DNA of 28,747 nt from JAPUDQ01 sp964538665 (GTDB lineage: Bacteria; Patescibacteriota; Saccharimonadia; Saccharimonadales; Saccharimonadaceae): the NCBI GenBank assembly GCA_964538665.1, contig CAZIEB010000008.1, positions 1 through 28,747 of the forward strand. The letters are read 5' to 3'. Positions within the stretch are counted from its first letter, which is position 1. Every line of letters starts with the position of its first letter. Position numbers and translations under genes: made by a program. The notes below the pieces were generated by a model. That model did no database searches and was not told the origin of the DNA. It worked only from the letters and a program-made list of their open reading frames with translations. Below are positions 6,024 through 15,748 of this stretch, in pieces.

Positions 6024-6538
6024 GAGAACAAACCTCCCGGTACCAACCAGTTAATTAACGAGAACATGAAGATAAACAACAGCAGACCTATCACTGCGTT
6101 GACAATAATTGTGATGCCTTGCTCGGCTTGCGAAGAATTACCATTTGCTGTGATGTATTTAATTCCACCGAGAATTATCCCAATCACGGTCAGTATGCCA
6201 ATTCCTACGGCAAAGAAGTTAAATATCTCGACAAACGCTCTGATGATAGGGTTTTCACCATACCCGGAACACTGCAAAATGACGGTATCAACACCACATG
6301 AATCATCTTCTCCACTGGTACCGCCGCCGCCCGTGGATTGCGCAGGATTACCAGACTGTACAGGCAATAAACCCCTGTCTTGACAGTCTTGTCCTTCTGG
6401 AACTTCGATCGTAACAGGTTTTCCATCCGGCCCCGCGCACTGGATAGTTGCCGCCTCTACTGGCTGGGGGCTGACTGCTACCAGCAAACCCATTGCAAGC
6501 GTTGCACCGAATATGATTGTTTTGATTTTTCTTACCAT
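6020..6538 (-). CDS. T4SS pilin-like protein 6 of 6, first gene of the array
   Basis: This 172-aa product has a signal peptide (about 1-29, VEA-A), an ectodomain of about 70 residues with four cysteines (about 34, 52, 81, 90) and a Gly/Ser stretch, and helices at about 103-125 and 142-166. The loop motif GGIKY and NGN is kept, but the usual AK-x-TI is replaced by QGITI, making it the most divergent member. It is the promoter-proximal gene of the array and diverges from the VirB6-like gene across a 99-bp gap, so the two halves of the locus may share a control region. Confidence 0.8.
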   Translation of the reverse strand: MVRKIKTIIFGATLAMGLLVAVSPQPVEAATIQCAGPDGKPVTIEVPEGQDCQDRGLLPVQSGNPAQSTGGGGTSGEDDSCGVDTVILQCSGYGENPIIRAFVEIFNFFAVGIGILTVIGIILGGIKYITANGNSSQAEQGITIIVNAVIGLLLFIFMFSLINWLVPGGLFS

Positions 6539-6637
6539 ATACCTGTCATGGTAGCAAATATTGAACTTTTTGCATAACTACTACTCTCGTTATGTTACCA
6601 CAGATGGCAAAATGCTCATGATTGGTGTACATTATGG

Positions 6638-8890
6638 ATGTATATGTTTATGCGCGTAAACTCATCTATACTCCGCTCAAAACGGCGGATTCCACTCTTG
6701 TTTGGATTATTTGCGAGCCTATTTCTCGCACTATTATTTTGGTCAACTCCAGCTAACGCAGTCCCGCCTACAACTCACTTCTCTGATGGGGCAACGTCAG
6801 TAAGTGCACCGATGGCTGTAGCATCTCCGCTGCTTTTTATTGGTGCAGATACCAATGTCAATACCACAGCTGGCGATCAGGAGATTGTGTGCGTAGGTGG
6901 TCCATTGGGTTATATTACTTGTCCACTGATCGGCATTGCATCAAAAATGGTCAAAGGGATTGCAAACTTCTTAGGTAATTTATTTAATTTTCAAGCTCTT
7001 AATAACTCAGGTCTTCGGGAGTCGTGGGGTATATTTACCAATCTTGCAAATATAATACTTGCGATAGCATTCTTGGTTGTTGTGATGTCTCAAGCAAGTT
7101 CTATCGGAATATCTAATTATGGGGTAAAACGAATTCTGCCACGTGTTATTGCTGGGGCAATACTCATCAATATGTCGTTTTATGTATGTGCCCTCGCAAT
7201 TGATGTAAGTAATGTGCTGGGTCGAAACATGCTTGAATTTACGGCGAGCCTGTCCGCCAACGTTGAGGGTGGTGGAGTAAGTGGTGGCTCGACAAGTGGT
7301 GGCGCGGGCGAGGAACAGCGGGAGTGCGGGGATCGTAAAGCCAAGCACATAGTCGGCCAAAAAGTAGCATGTTTCTTCGATATAATCGAAATAGGAATGG
7401 CTGGCGGATTTCTTGTGGCTACAATTTTTATATTTGTTATGCTTATTGCCACATTCATAGCATTTACCATCACTCTGGCGTTGGTGATCATGAGGTACGT
7501 CATACTGATATTCCTGGTATTGCTGGCGCCACTGGCATTCGCCGCCTGGGTGCTACCGAACACCGAGCAGTATTTCCAAAAGTGGTGGTCAATGTTCTTA
7601 AAGATGCTACTTATATATCCAGCGGCAATGTTCTTATTCGGTGGATCGTTATTTGTCGCCGACATCCTCGCGGACATCAATATAGGTGAAATGTTTAACG
7701 ATACCGGCTTGCCCACTGAGGTAATGCAGGCGATGATGGCGTCGTTTCAACTATTTATCATCGCTATGCCGCTGTTTTTTATACCAAAACTGTTCAAGGG
7801 AATGGACAGCGTTACCGGAGGACTTGCGGGTAAAATGGCTGCGATGGGATCTGCTGGTGCAGCCTACAAATTGGGCAAAAAGGGTGCCAAGATGGGTGGC
7901 AAGGCGGCCGCACCCTATGCCAAGTTTGGTGCGGCAGCTTTGACAGACAAAATGGCAGCCAACAAAGGTCAGTTGGGGTGGATGACTCGAGGTGCAAGAG
8001 CTAGAATGGCTAAAGGAAGAGCAAGAAAACTAGCTGTGAATCAAGCGCTGGATGCGCGAAAAGCTGGCCGACAGGCGCAGGCTCAAGAGCAAGCAGCCGA
8101 TATTGGTATGGGTTCCAACCGTATTTCAGGTGTTGGCGGTACACGTTATAGCGAATATGCCGCTGCCCAGAAAGATAAGGCTATGACCGAACGTGTTCAA
8201 TCTAGACTCGCTCAGTACAAGCAAGATCAGACTTCACTTGAAGATATTGCCAAACAGGTTGAACAGGCAATGCGTTCTAATGGTGATGCGGACAGCGTTG
8301 CGGCACTAGAAGCGGCTGGCCGAAAGCTATCGGTCAGTGGAGCTGGTGGGCAAGCTATGTTAAAAACTGCGCTTGAAAGAGGTTCACGGTCTGCACCGGG
8401 CGGTACATCACCGGAAATGCAGAAGGCCACTTCGAGACTTATCAACGATGGTATATTTGGCGATGTCGTTGGTAAACGTGGTGATATCGCAAAAGGAGGC
8501 TTTAATGCCGAGGGGCATTTCGATACATCGACTGCCGTTTCTAAGCTAGGAACAGGTCAGCTTGCCTCGCAGAGCGCAGCTACTTTAGCAGACAACTTCT
8601 CCCAGATATCACAGGAAAGCGCAAAGGTGATACTGGAGAACGAGTCACTCAACTCCACAGTTTCAGACGATGCGGCACGAGCGATTTTACAAGCGCGCTC
8701 AAGTGGGGCTACCCAACTGCCGACCCAACTTCAGGTTCACAAAACTAATCTTGATAAAGATTATAAAGTGCCTAAGTCTGCGCCTACGCCAACACCAGTT
8801 AAACCTCCAACAGGAACAACCACACCAAGCGGTATTTATGTTGCAAGAAGTGGTGAGACCCCTACTCAAAACAATACTCGACAACCGTAG
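6638..8890 (+). CDS. VirB6/TrbL-like polytopic membrane protein
   Basis: VirB6/TrbL proteins form the membrane platform through which type IV systems move substrates. The 750-aa product has an N-terminal signal or anchor (about 15-42, ending ANA), a periplasmic-type stretch with a cysteine pair, and helices at about 130-152, 168-190, 252-282, 284-308, 318-345 and 367-387. A Gly/Ser-rich loop lies at about 210-226. The block around LLAPLAFAAWVLP and the Lys-Trp-Trp after it resembles CPR VirB6 proteins. Residues about 390-750 form a long soluble Ala/Gln/Lys-rich tail, probably cytoplasmic. Three in-frame ATGs lie within 13 nt; I use the first, but the third (6650) is possible. Assignment rests on topology and operon context more than on sequence identity. 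Confidence 0.8.
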   Translation: MYMFMRVNSSILRSKRRIPLLFGLFASLFLALLFWSTPANAVPPTTHFSDGATSVSAPMAVASPLLFIGADTNVNTTAGDQEIVCVGGPLGYITCPLIGIASKMVKGIANFLGNLFNFQALNNSGLRESWGIFTNLANIILAIAFLVVVMSQASSIGISNYGVKRILPRVIAGAILINMSFYVCALAIDVSNVLGRNMLEFTASLSANVEGGGVSGGSTSGGAGEEQRECGDRKAKHIVGQKVACFFDIIEIGMAGGFLVATIFIFVMLIATFIAFTITLALVIMRYVILIFLVLLAPLAFAAWVLPNTEQYFQKWWSMFLKMLLIYPAAMFLFGGSLFVADILADINIGEMFNDTGLPTEVMQAMMASFQLFIIAMPLFFIPKLFKGMDSVTGGLAGKMAAMGSAGAAYKLGKKGAKMGGKAAAPYAKFGAAALTDKMAANKGQLGWMTRGARARMAKGRARKLAVNQALDARKAGRQAQAQEQAADIGMGSNRISGVGGTRYSEYAAAQKDKAMTERVQSRLAQYKQDQTSLEDIAKQVEQAMRSNGDADSVAALEAAGRKLSVSGAGGQAMLKTALERGSRSAPGGTSPEMQKATSRLINDGIFGDVVGKRGDIAKGGFNAEGHFDTSTAVSKLGTGQLASQSAATLADNFSQISQESAKVILENESLNSTVSDDAARAILQARSSGATQLPTQLQVHKTNLDKDYKVPKSAPTPTPVKPPTGTTTPSGIYVARSGETPTQNNTRQP

Positions 8891-8944
8891 GTAGCTATCT
8901 AAAATATCCATATTATGCATGATCCAATCGTTAATACCAATGTT

Positions 8945-8953
8945 TGTTATACT
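8945..8953 (+). promoter_or_regulatory. Extended -10 promoter of the PrgI-like gene
   Basis: TGTTATACT, an extended -10 (TGN plus TATACT), ends 8 nt before the ATG at 8962. Transcription would begin at or next to the start codon, a leaderless arrangement, and would drive the prgI-virB4 part separately from the VirB6-like gene. Confidence 0.55.
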
Positions 8954-8961
8954 AAAAGCTA

Positions 8962-9903
8962 ATGGCAGTTTATAAAGTACCCCAAGATGTTGAGGCGGAA
9001 GACAAGCTCATCGGTCCGTTTAGTTTTCGTCAGTTTATCTACCTGATAATCGCGGCGATGACCATCGGACTCGAGTGGGCACTGGCGCAGGTCTTCATCG
9101 GACTGATACTTATCCCGATGCCGCTGACGATACTGTTTTTGGCGATTGCGCTGCCGCTACGCAAAGACCAGCCGATGGAACTGTGGCTCGCCGCAGTAGT
9201 ACGGTTTTTTATAAAACCACGGCTCAAAATGTGGTGGCCTGAGGGCGAAATAAACCTCGTGACCATCATCGCACCACATGAAGTAGAGACGAAGGTTACC
9301 AAAGATTTGACGCCAGAAGAGGCCCGCCAACGCTTCATAGAGCTCGCAGAAGTCATAGACACGCAGGGATGGTCTCGACGCGGTATACAAGATTACACGA
9401 CGCTCAGCGCCTATGGGCACCTGCAAGATACTGCCATCGCCGAGTCAAGCACCGTACAAGATATCATGGACGAGTCCCAGGGGGTCGGCTTGCAGTTCAA
9501 CAGCCTCATTGAAGAGCAAGAAGAGCTTCATCGCCAAAAAGCAGAGCAACAATTCCGTGAAGCAGCCCATAGTGCTGCGACACAGCCTGCCCAGACCGCC
9601 GCCCAACCCACATCAGAGCCACCCATGCAGCCCTCGAGACAAATACAAGCCGTACGGGCATCTGCTACTACTCCGTATACACCGAGCCAACCGGCGCTAC
9701 GAGACCATACAGCTCCAGCCCAATCAACGCAGGCTCCGCAACCCCAAGAGGAGACCACACCTCCAAGCACTAGCAAAATGCCCGTCAGGGCTGATATACT
9801 AGACCTTGCAAACAACAACCAGATGTCGATTAGTTCTATCGCGCGCGAAATTCATCGACTCGAAGATCAGGGAGACGAAGTCGTTGTCGAAATACAACAC
9901 TGA
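8962..9903 (+). CDS. PrgI-family T4SS membrane protein
   Basis: The N-terminus (AVYKVPQDVEAEDKLIGPF, then FRQFIYLI) is characteristic of the PrgI family, small inner-membrane proteins encoded beside VirB4 in conjugation systems of Gram-positive bacteria and CPR; they are regarded as VirB3-like. Two helices at about 23-41 and 44-66 are followed by a conserved amphipathic region with KPRLKMWWPEG. The rest is soluble: helical segments to about 210, a Pro/Gln/Thr-rich linker (about 195-275), and a charged end. At 313 aa it is longer than a minimal PrgI domain because of this cytoplasmic extension. The start follows directly after a -10 box. Confidence 0.88.
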   Translation: MAVYKVPQDVEAEDKLIGPFSFRQFIYLIIAAMTIGLEWALAQVFIGLILIPMPLTILFLAIALPLRKDQPMELWLAAVVRFFIKPRLKMWWPEGEINLVTIIAPHEVETKVTKDLTPEEARQRFIELAEVIDTQGWSRRGIQDYTTLSAYGHLQDTAIAESSTVQDIMDESQGVGLQFNSLIEEQEELHRQKAEQQFREAAHSAATQPAQTAAQPTSEPPMQPSRQIQAVRASATTPYTPSQPALRDHTAPAQSTQAPQPQEETTPPSTSKMPVRADILDLANNNQMSISSIAREIHRLEDQGDEVVVEIQH

Positions 9904-9975
9904 CGTTCACTGTCGCGCATGCATGGTAGAATCTATCATCACATAAAGACTTAAGGGTGGTCCACACATATCGGT

Positions 9976-10737
9976 ATGGCAAAACAACCAGAAAAGGAAA
10001 CGACTCGGCCTGTTCGTAATCCCAACAGCACCCAAAACGCGCTGTTGATATCTGAGGTCCGAGACGGTATGGTCATCATGAACGATGGTAGTTTTCGTGC
10101 GGTCGTCGCCTGCCAGTCGATCAACTTTGATCTGATGAGCCAAGCTGAGCGCGAGGCAGTCGAATACAGTTACCAGTCATTTCTCAACTCGCTGTATTTT
10201 CCGGTTCAGATATTTATTCGATCCCAGCGTGTCGACATCGGTCCATATCTAGAAAAATTATCCAAACAACGACGCGACCAGGACAATATCTTGCTCGGCG
10301 TGCTGATGGATGACTATATGAACTTCATCGATATGCTTGCCAATGAAGCCAACATCATGGATAAGTCGTTTTATATCGTGGTGCCGTATTATCCTGGCGG
10401 AGATATCAACATCGCGCTCAATATGAGCCGCAATATGGTCACGGGTGCGTTCAAGCCGCAAAAGCAAACACTCATCAAGATTGACAAGGACTCGTACCAA
10501 AAAGCTAAAGATGAGATAAAAAACCGTGTCTCACTCGTACAAAGTGGTGTCAGTCATATCGGCGTACAAGCTAAACAGCTCGATACTAAGCAGCTGGCCA
10601 ATCTGTACTACAACTTTTACAATCCTGACACCGCAGTTCGACAACCACTGGTTGATTTTGAGCATGTGACAGGAACATACGTCGAAAAAGGCGTAGGTGA
10701 GGCACCAAAACCACACCTAGATAGGGCGATGCACTGA
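9976..10737 (+). CDS. TraC-like T4SS protein (VirB4 N-terminal-like)
   Basis: This 253-aa soluble protein lies just before VirB4 and overlaps its start by one base (TGATG), which indicates translational coupling. The sequence has a central strand-rich part (DGSFRAVVACQSINFDLMS, then FPVQIFIRSQ), similar in pattern to the N-terminal region of VirB4/TraC ATPases, and no nucleotide-binding motif. Such split TraC-like proteins next to PrgI and VirB4 are common in CPR genomes. A likely role is to dock VirB4 to the membrane platform; that is inference. No convincing ribosome site is seen at normal distance. Confidence 0.8.
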   Translation: MAKQPEKETTRPVRNPNSTQNALLISEVRDGMVIMNDGSFRAVVACQSINFDLMSQAEREAVEYSYQSFLNSLYFPVQIFIRSQRVDIGPYLEKLSKQRRDQDNILLGVLMDDYMNFIDMLANEANIMDKSFYIVVPYYPGGDINIALNMSRNMVTGAFKPQKQTLIKIDKDSYQKAKDEIKNRVSLVQSGVSHIGVQAKQLDTKQLANLYYNFYNPDTAVRQPLVDFEHVTGTYVEKGVGEAPKPHLDRAMH

Positions 10738-12671
10738 TGGGGTTGTTCAGCAAAAAAACTAGTGCAATAGATATCGTTGAGAAACAACGGCAACGCGAGA
10801 TCGAGGAAGTCCAAGCGGAGTTTCTCAAAGGTATCACCACACTCCGAGACACCATCGCACCGAGCAGTCTCGAGGTCCAAGGTGGCTACTTCCGCATCGG
10901 CACACGCTATGGTCGTACTCTCTATGTGTATGGCTATCCACGCCAGGTGTATACTGGCTGGCTCAGCTCAATCATCAACCTCGATGAAGTTGTCGATGTC
11001 AGTATGTTTATCTACCCAGTGGAGAGCCAGATTGTCCTCAACAACCTACGCAAGAAGGTGACACAGCTCGAGGCAAGTATGACAATCAACGCTGAGCACA
11101 ACCGCGTGCGTGACCCGGCACTCGAAGCGGCCATCCAGGACGCGGAAGAGCTTCGTGACAAACTACAGGTCGGTGCCGAACGATTCTTTCGTTATGGACT
11201 GTATATCACCCTGTACGCTGATAGCCTCGATGAAATGAACTTCATCCAACACAAGGTCGAGACAATGCTCGGTCAACAGCTCGTCATGTCTAAAGTAGCC
11301 TCATTTCAGCAGGAGCAGGGACTCCAAAGTACTGCCCCTCAAATGATTGATCATTTGCAGATTCGTCGCAACATGGATACGGGCGCGATTAGTACCAGCT
11401 TTCCATTTACAAGTGCCGATCTCACACAAGACCAAGGAATACTGTATGGCATCAATATGCACAATAATGGCCTTGTGATATTTGACCGCTTTACACTAGA
11501 AAACGCCAACATGGTAGTATTTGCAAAATCAGGTGCCGGTAAGTCATTCGCTGTCAAACTCGAAGCACTGCGTACCATGATGCTTGGCGCCGATATTCTC
11601 ATCATCGACCCCGAAAACGAATACCAGCGACTCGCCGAAGCGGTCGGCGGTAGTTACATTCGACTCAGCCTCAACTCAGACATACGTATCAATCCATTTG
11701 ATCTGCCTCGCGTCATCGATACCGAAGATGCTGACGATGCCTTGCGTGCAAATCTCGTCACGCTTCATGGCCTACTGCGGCTCATGCTTGGCGGTGCGAC
11801 CGTGACATCACAGGGTGCAACGATGATGACTGGACTCACGCCGAGCGAAGAAGCCGACCTCGACCAAGCGCTCATCGACACGTACGCCCGCGCCGGTATT
11901 ACGTCTGATCCACTGACGCACGCAACCATGCCGCCAACCATCAACGACCTCTACGAAACTATGCTCCACATGGGCGGCAGTGGCCCACAGCTTGCGCAGC
12001 GACTCCGCAAATACACGACCGGTACATTTGCAGGTATATTCTCTCAGCAGAGCAATATCGACATCAACAACACTATGGTGGTGTTCAATATTCGAGACCT
12101 TGAAGACGAGCTGCGCCCCGTTGCCATGTATATTGTGCTAAGCCATATCTGGAACCGTGTCCGCGCCGATATGCGCAAGCGTATGCTGGTCGTGGATGAG
12201 GCGTGGCAGCTCATGAAATATGATGATTCCGCAAACTTCTTGTTCTCACTCGCCAAAAGGGCCCGAAAATACTATCTCGGGCTTTCAACAATCACGCAGG
12301 ACGTCGAAGACTTTATGAGCAGCAAGATGGGACGCGCAATCGTAGCCAACTCAAGTATGCAGCTGCTTCTCAAGCAATCGACGAGCTCGGTCGATGTATT
12401 GACGGATGTGTTCAAGCTCACTGATGAGGAAAAAAAGCGCCTGAGTAACTTTCCGGTCGGGCAGGGACTATTCTTCGCGGGTCAAAACCACGTCCATATC
12501 CAGGTCATCGCCAGTCCGACAGAGCAGGGCCTCATCACTACCAATCCACAACAAATCGCTATGCTCGAACGTCAGCAGGCAGCCCTCGAGCAAGCCCAGC
12601 AGGCACAAGCTGATGAACAGCAGATGAATATGTACAGATCTCAACAGGACGGTAACGACCAGAATAGGTAA
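10737..12671 (+). CDS. virB4: VirB4 family type IV secretion ATPase
   Basis: VirB4 is the conserved ATPase that powers pilus assembly and substrate transfer in type IV secretion and conjugation; it acts at the cytoplasmic face of the membrane. The 644-aa product has the N-terminal CagE/TrbE/VirB4-type domain (to about 230) and a RecA-like domain with Walker A AKSGAGKS (K269, S270), a DPENEY motif after strand 2, and Walker B RMLVVDEAW (D487, E488), followed by sensor-like STITQD. The C-terminus is a Gln-rich coiled segment. Length is somewhat short for the family because part of the N-terminal region seems to be the separate upstream gene. All catalytic residues are present, so it should be active. 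Confidence 0.95.
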   Translation: MGLFSKKTSAIDIVEKQRQREIEEVQAEFLKGITTLRDTIAPSSLEVQGGYFRIGTRYGRTLYVYGYPRQVYTGWLSSIINLDEVVDVSMFIYPVESQIVLNNLRKKVTQLEASMTINAEHNRVRDPALEAAIQDAEELRDKLQVGAERFFRYGLYITLYADSLDEMNFIQHKVETMLGQQLVMSKVASFQQEQGLQSTAPQMIDHLQIRRNMDTGAISTSFPFTSADLTQDQGILYGINMHNNGLVIFDRFTLENANMVVFAKSGAGKSFAVKLEALRTMMLGADILIIDPENEYQRLAEAVGGSYIRLSLNSDIRINPFDLPRVIDTEDADDALRANLVTLHGLLRLMLGGATVTSQGATMMTGLTPSEEADLDQALIDTYARAGITSDPLTHATMPPTINDLYETMLHMGGSGPQLAQRLRKYTTGTFAGIFSQQSNIDINNTMVVFNIRDLEDELRPVAMYIVLSHIWNRVRADMRKRMLVVDEAWQLMKYDDSANFLFSLAKRARKYYLGLSTITQDVEDFMSSKMGRAIVANSSMQLLLKQSTSSVDVLTDVFKLTDEEKKRLSNFPVGQGLFFAGQNHVHIQVIASPTEQGLITTNPQQIAMLERQQAALEQAQQAQADEQQMNMYRSQQDGNDQNR

Positions 12672-12676
12672 CGTCT

Positions 12677-15600
12677 ATGCAACCCGACGACAAAGACCAA
12701 CAACAACGCAACCCATCAGAGCAAGATTACAAAAAAAGCTTTAATCCTTTTTCGAAAAAATCCGGGAAAGAACCACCAGGGAAAGCCCGTCAGGTCGCCG
12801 ATAAGGTCGTCAAAGCGGGTGTTGAAAAAGGTACAGAGGCTGCATTAACTGCCACTGGTGCAGGTGCCGCGGTTGCAAAACCAGTTGCAAAAGTTGCCGG
12901 TAAACTCCTCACGATCAAAAACGCCAAACGAACTGCGCAAGCTGGCATCGGAGGTATCCTCGTTATTCTACTTATGAGTGGTGTCATGAACTCTCCTCAG
13001 CAGATTTTTTCACACACCAAAGAGACGACCACCGACTGGAGCGACAAGTTTTTGCGAGAAAGTTACCACTTGCGTACTGCACGAATATTTGCAAACCGCT
13101 ACTTTGAGGGCGGCAGCTGTGATGTGACGGCGAGTATCAAGTGCCTTATCAATGCTGGCGCAACCGAGCGAGAAATCGCACTCATGAAACGCGAGGGCCT
13201 ACTCAAAGACGGTGACTATGGACAAGACGGGGAAAGATACACCGTCACTACATTACGGTATTATGTCAACGGGCAAGAGCGGACTATCAATTCTGGCGGC
13301 GAGCTCATCAGACTCTACCCACGAACCGCCGATCTCGTCGCAAAGTTTGAGCGCTCGATTATCGATCCAAAAGCGTTTACATTTCGCTCACCCCAAGGTG
13401 TCCATGTACTCTATAAGTTTGGTGTTATACGTAACAACCCTATCGGCACCTCGACGGATCTTGAGCAGATTGTTGAGGACTTTCGCGCGCAAATGTCTAC
13501 GGGCGGCAACTTCACCGCAGTTGGGCCAAGCCCGTCTGGAGAAATCAATAGCGCTATCAGCGGCGGCGCGAGCGATATCGATACCGACGACCCCGAAGCT
13601 TTTGGCAATGCCCTCGATGAGACCGCCGCAAGCCTCAACCAAAACGTCACGGGCTGTACCAAAGAATCGTTCATGCAGCAAATGTCACTGCTCAACAAAA
13701 TTGTCAAAGCCCCACAGCTGATCAAATACAATGCGTCTGTCCAGGCACTCCTCGACCAAGACCGAGATAGCAAACTTGAGGCCTGGGAGCAGTCTAGCAT
13801 GGTCGCAAACATGCTGAGCAAACAAGGTCGGTACAATGAATCAAAAGAGAAGATTTATAGCGACTCAGGTGCATACACGCTCATAACACAGGGAGATGTC
13901 CGTGATGACGCCAAAGAAGCAATGGCCAAGTATGCCAATGGTATCGCTGTAGACGGACTTGATTATGGCGATGGTTCATGTCCAGTATCGCCGATACTTG
14001 GACAATTCCTTGTCACGCCAGATATCGATTCTGGGGTATATGGTACGTCATCGGCAGATGTCGAGACAATGGAATGGCTCACTCCACACGCAATTATGCT
14101 AAGTTCGGGCAATATCGTACCCGACCCGGAAGATGACATAGAAGGTGGCTACAATGCCGGCAACGCATTTGCCTCGGGGGCATCTGCACTAGCATCGTAC
14201 CTCGGACGAGGAGCGGGCAATCGTGCCATCACCAAAGACGAATTTGACCAAATTGACCGTGAGGCACCCGAAAGCTCACAAATTATATCAAGCAATACTT
14301 CATCTTCAACAGAAGGCAACAGAAATCCTATCCAATCCTTCGTCGCATCAGTCTCAGCTGAGCTGCAGCACATTTTTGCCCCACAAGTATCCGCAAAAGA
14401 GCCGTACAAAGACAAGTATCGTGGTGATCTATGTACTGACTACGACGTCAAAGTGCGTCTCGGCATGTGGCCATCATGGACATGTGACCCTATCATGGCG
14501 CAGTTGCCTGAGCACCTCGATAGTAACGAGACAGACCCTGCAGCCAACACTGGCGCTATGATATCTGGCGGATATATTTATGCTGACAATACTTCAATAA
14601 CCGAAGATGTTTTCTATGGTAATTTGCCCGAACTGCTTGCCGCGTGTCGGGCGAGGGGGATCACAAATCCTGTTGAGTGTGTGCCAAAGGTGCAGGTGTC
14701 GTTCACGCCATTTAGCGGGGGCCCAAAGATATTCAACAACAACTTTTGTGATGATCTTAGTCTCAAATCTCCTGTCGATGTCACTGATTGGGGTGACCCT
14801 ATCTGCAATCGTCCAGGCCCTCATAGCTACGACTTTGTCGATGGAGGTAACAGATTAGCTAAATATGTAAACGGCCCAACATTCCTCGAGTGGTACGCGA
14901 CCTGTGTCATCTGGAATCACCCAATCATTACAGAAGTTGATTATCTGAGTCCAAAATATCTGCCGGGTGATGGCACGCGCATATACCGTACCCCTCAATG
15001 CTCGGGGCTTGGGGATAGGGCCGCGACACTACGACTCTTTCAGCTCTACGTCAAAGACCACAATATGGCCGACTCTCTCGAAAATGTTGGAACCGATACA
15101 CTTGGTGACGACACGTGCTCTGATCCGATATACCCCAACCCAAACAAATTCTGCGCACTCGATAGTGGAACTCGTACCGGCTCAATGGCAACCGGGGCAT
15201 CAACAGGAGCTGCCTCGGGGGGCGGTAGTTCAACTGGCGGGGGTGGCTCAGCCGGAGGGGGTGGTACCATCACACCTGCAACAGGCACCGACCAAGAGCT
15301 CGCAAAACAAATCTTAGCATCGGGCCGCGTAACGGGGGATTCACGATACATGGCTCAAATCCGCGCGTATGCAAATGGTAACTTCAGTTGCCATATCAAC
15401 AGGACTATTTTGCAACTGATTGCTACTGCGGCACAATCAAATAGTCTCTATATTACTTCGCTCAATCGCTTCTGTACGGGCGTGCTAACGGCCAGTGGCA
15501 CTTCTAGTTATCATTACAGCAATAGTGGGGGGCACGCAGTCGACTTTGGAACTATTAATGGTACTGGATCTACAGGAGGAACTAGTCAGGATATCGCTTT

Positions 15601-15748
15601 TCTTAATTCGGTTGTTGGGATATTACCTAGTGGATCTGGAATAGGTCAAGTTCAATGTCGTCCATCGGGTAGCGTAAGGCTGCCCTCGGGAATACAGGAA
15701 TTCCAGGATACATGTAATCACGTACATATACAGGTGCCTATACAATGA
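12677..15748 (+). CDS. Large T4SS-associated membrane protein with M15-peptidase-like C-terminus
   Basis: A 1023-aa protein. Residues 1-85 are polar and basic (cytoplasmic) and one helix lies at about 88-106. The rest would be outside the cell, with many cysteines that can form disulfides. A Gly/Ser/Thr linker at about 840-875 leads to a domain at about 880-1022 with HYSNSGGHAVDF (H946, H953, D956) and NHVHIQ (H1015, H1017). These resemble zinc ligands of M15/DD-peptidase-fold cell-wall enzymes, but the usual H-x6-D spacing is altered, so activity is uncertain. It follows VirB4 by 5 bp and overlaps the next hydrolase gene by four bases (ATGA). A role in local wall opening or as a surface-exposed part of the secretion complex is inferred. 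Confidence 0.78.
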   Translation: MQPDDKDQQQRNPSEQDYKKSFNPFSKKSGKEPPGKARQVADKVVKAGVEKGTEAALTATGAGAAVAKPVAKVAGKLLTIKNAKRTAQAGIGGILVILLMSGVMNSPQQIFSHTKETTTDWSDKFLRESYHLRTARIFANRYFEGGSCDVTASIKCLINAGATEREIALMKREGLLKDGDYGQDGERYTVTTLRYYVNGQERTINSGGELIRLYPRTADLVAKFERSIIDPKAFTFRSPQGVHVLYKFGVIRNNPIGTSTDLEQIVEDFRAQMSTGGNFTAVGPSPSGEINSAISGGASDIDTDDPEAFGNALDETAASLNQNVTGCTKESFMQQMSLLNKIVKAPQLIKYNASVQALLDQDRDSKLEAWEQSSMVANMLSKQGRYNESKEKIYSDSGAYTLITQGDVRDDAKEAMAKYANGIAVDGLDYGDGSCPVSPILGQFLVTPDIDSGVYGTSSADVETMEWLTPHAIMLSSGNIVPDPEDDIEGGYNAGNAFASGASALASYLGRGAGNRAITKDEFDQIDREAPESSQIISSNTSSSTEGNRNPIQSFVASVSAELQHIFAPQVSAKEPYKDKYRGDLCTDYDVKVRLGMWPSWTCDPIMAQLPEHLDSNETDPAANTGAMISGGYIYADNTSITEDVFYGNLPELLAACRARGITNPVECVPKVQVSFTPFSGGPKIFNNNFCDDLSLKSPVDVTDWGDPICNRPGPHSYDFVDGGNRLAKYVNGPTFLEWYATCVIWNHPIITEVDYLSPKYLPGDGTRIYRTPQCSGLGDRAATLRLFQLYVKDHNMADSLENVGTDTLGDDTCSDPIYPNPNKFCALDSGTRTGSMATGASTGAASGGGSSTGGGGSAGGGGTITPATGTDQELAKQILASGRVTGDSRYMAQIRAYANGNFSCHINRTILQLIATAAQSNSLYITSLNRFCTGVLTASGTSSYHYSNSGGHAVDFGTINGTGSTGGTSQDIAFLNSVVGILPSGSGIGQVQCRPSGSVRLPSGIQEFQDTCNHVHIQVPIQ

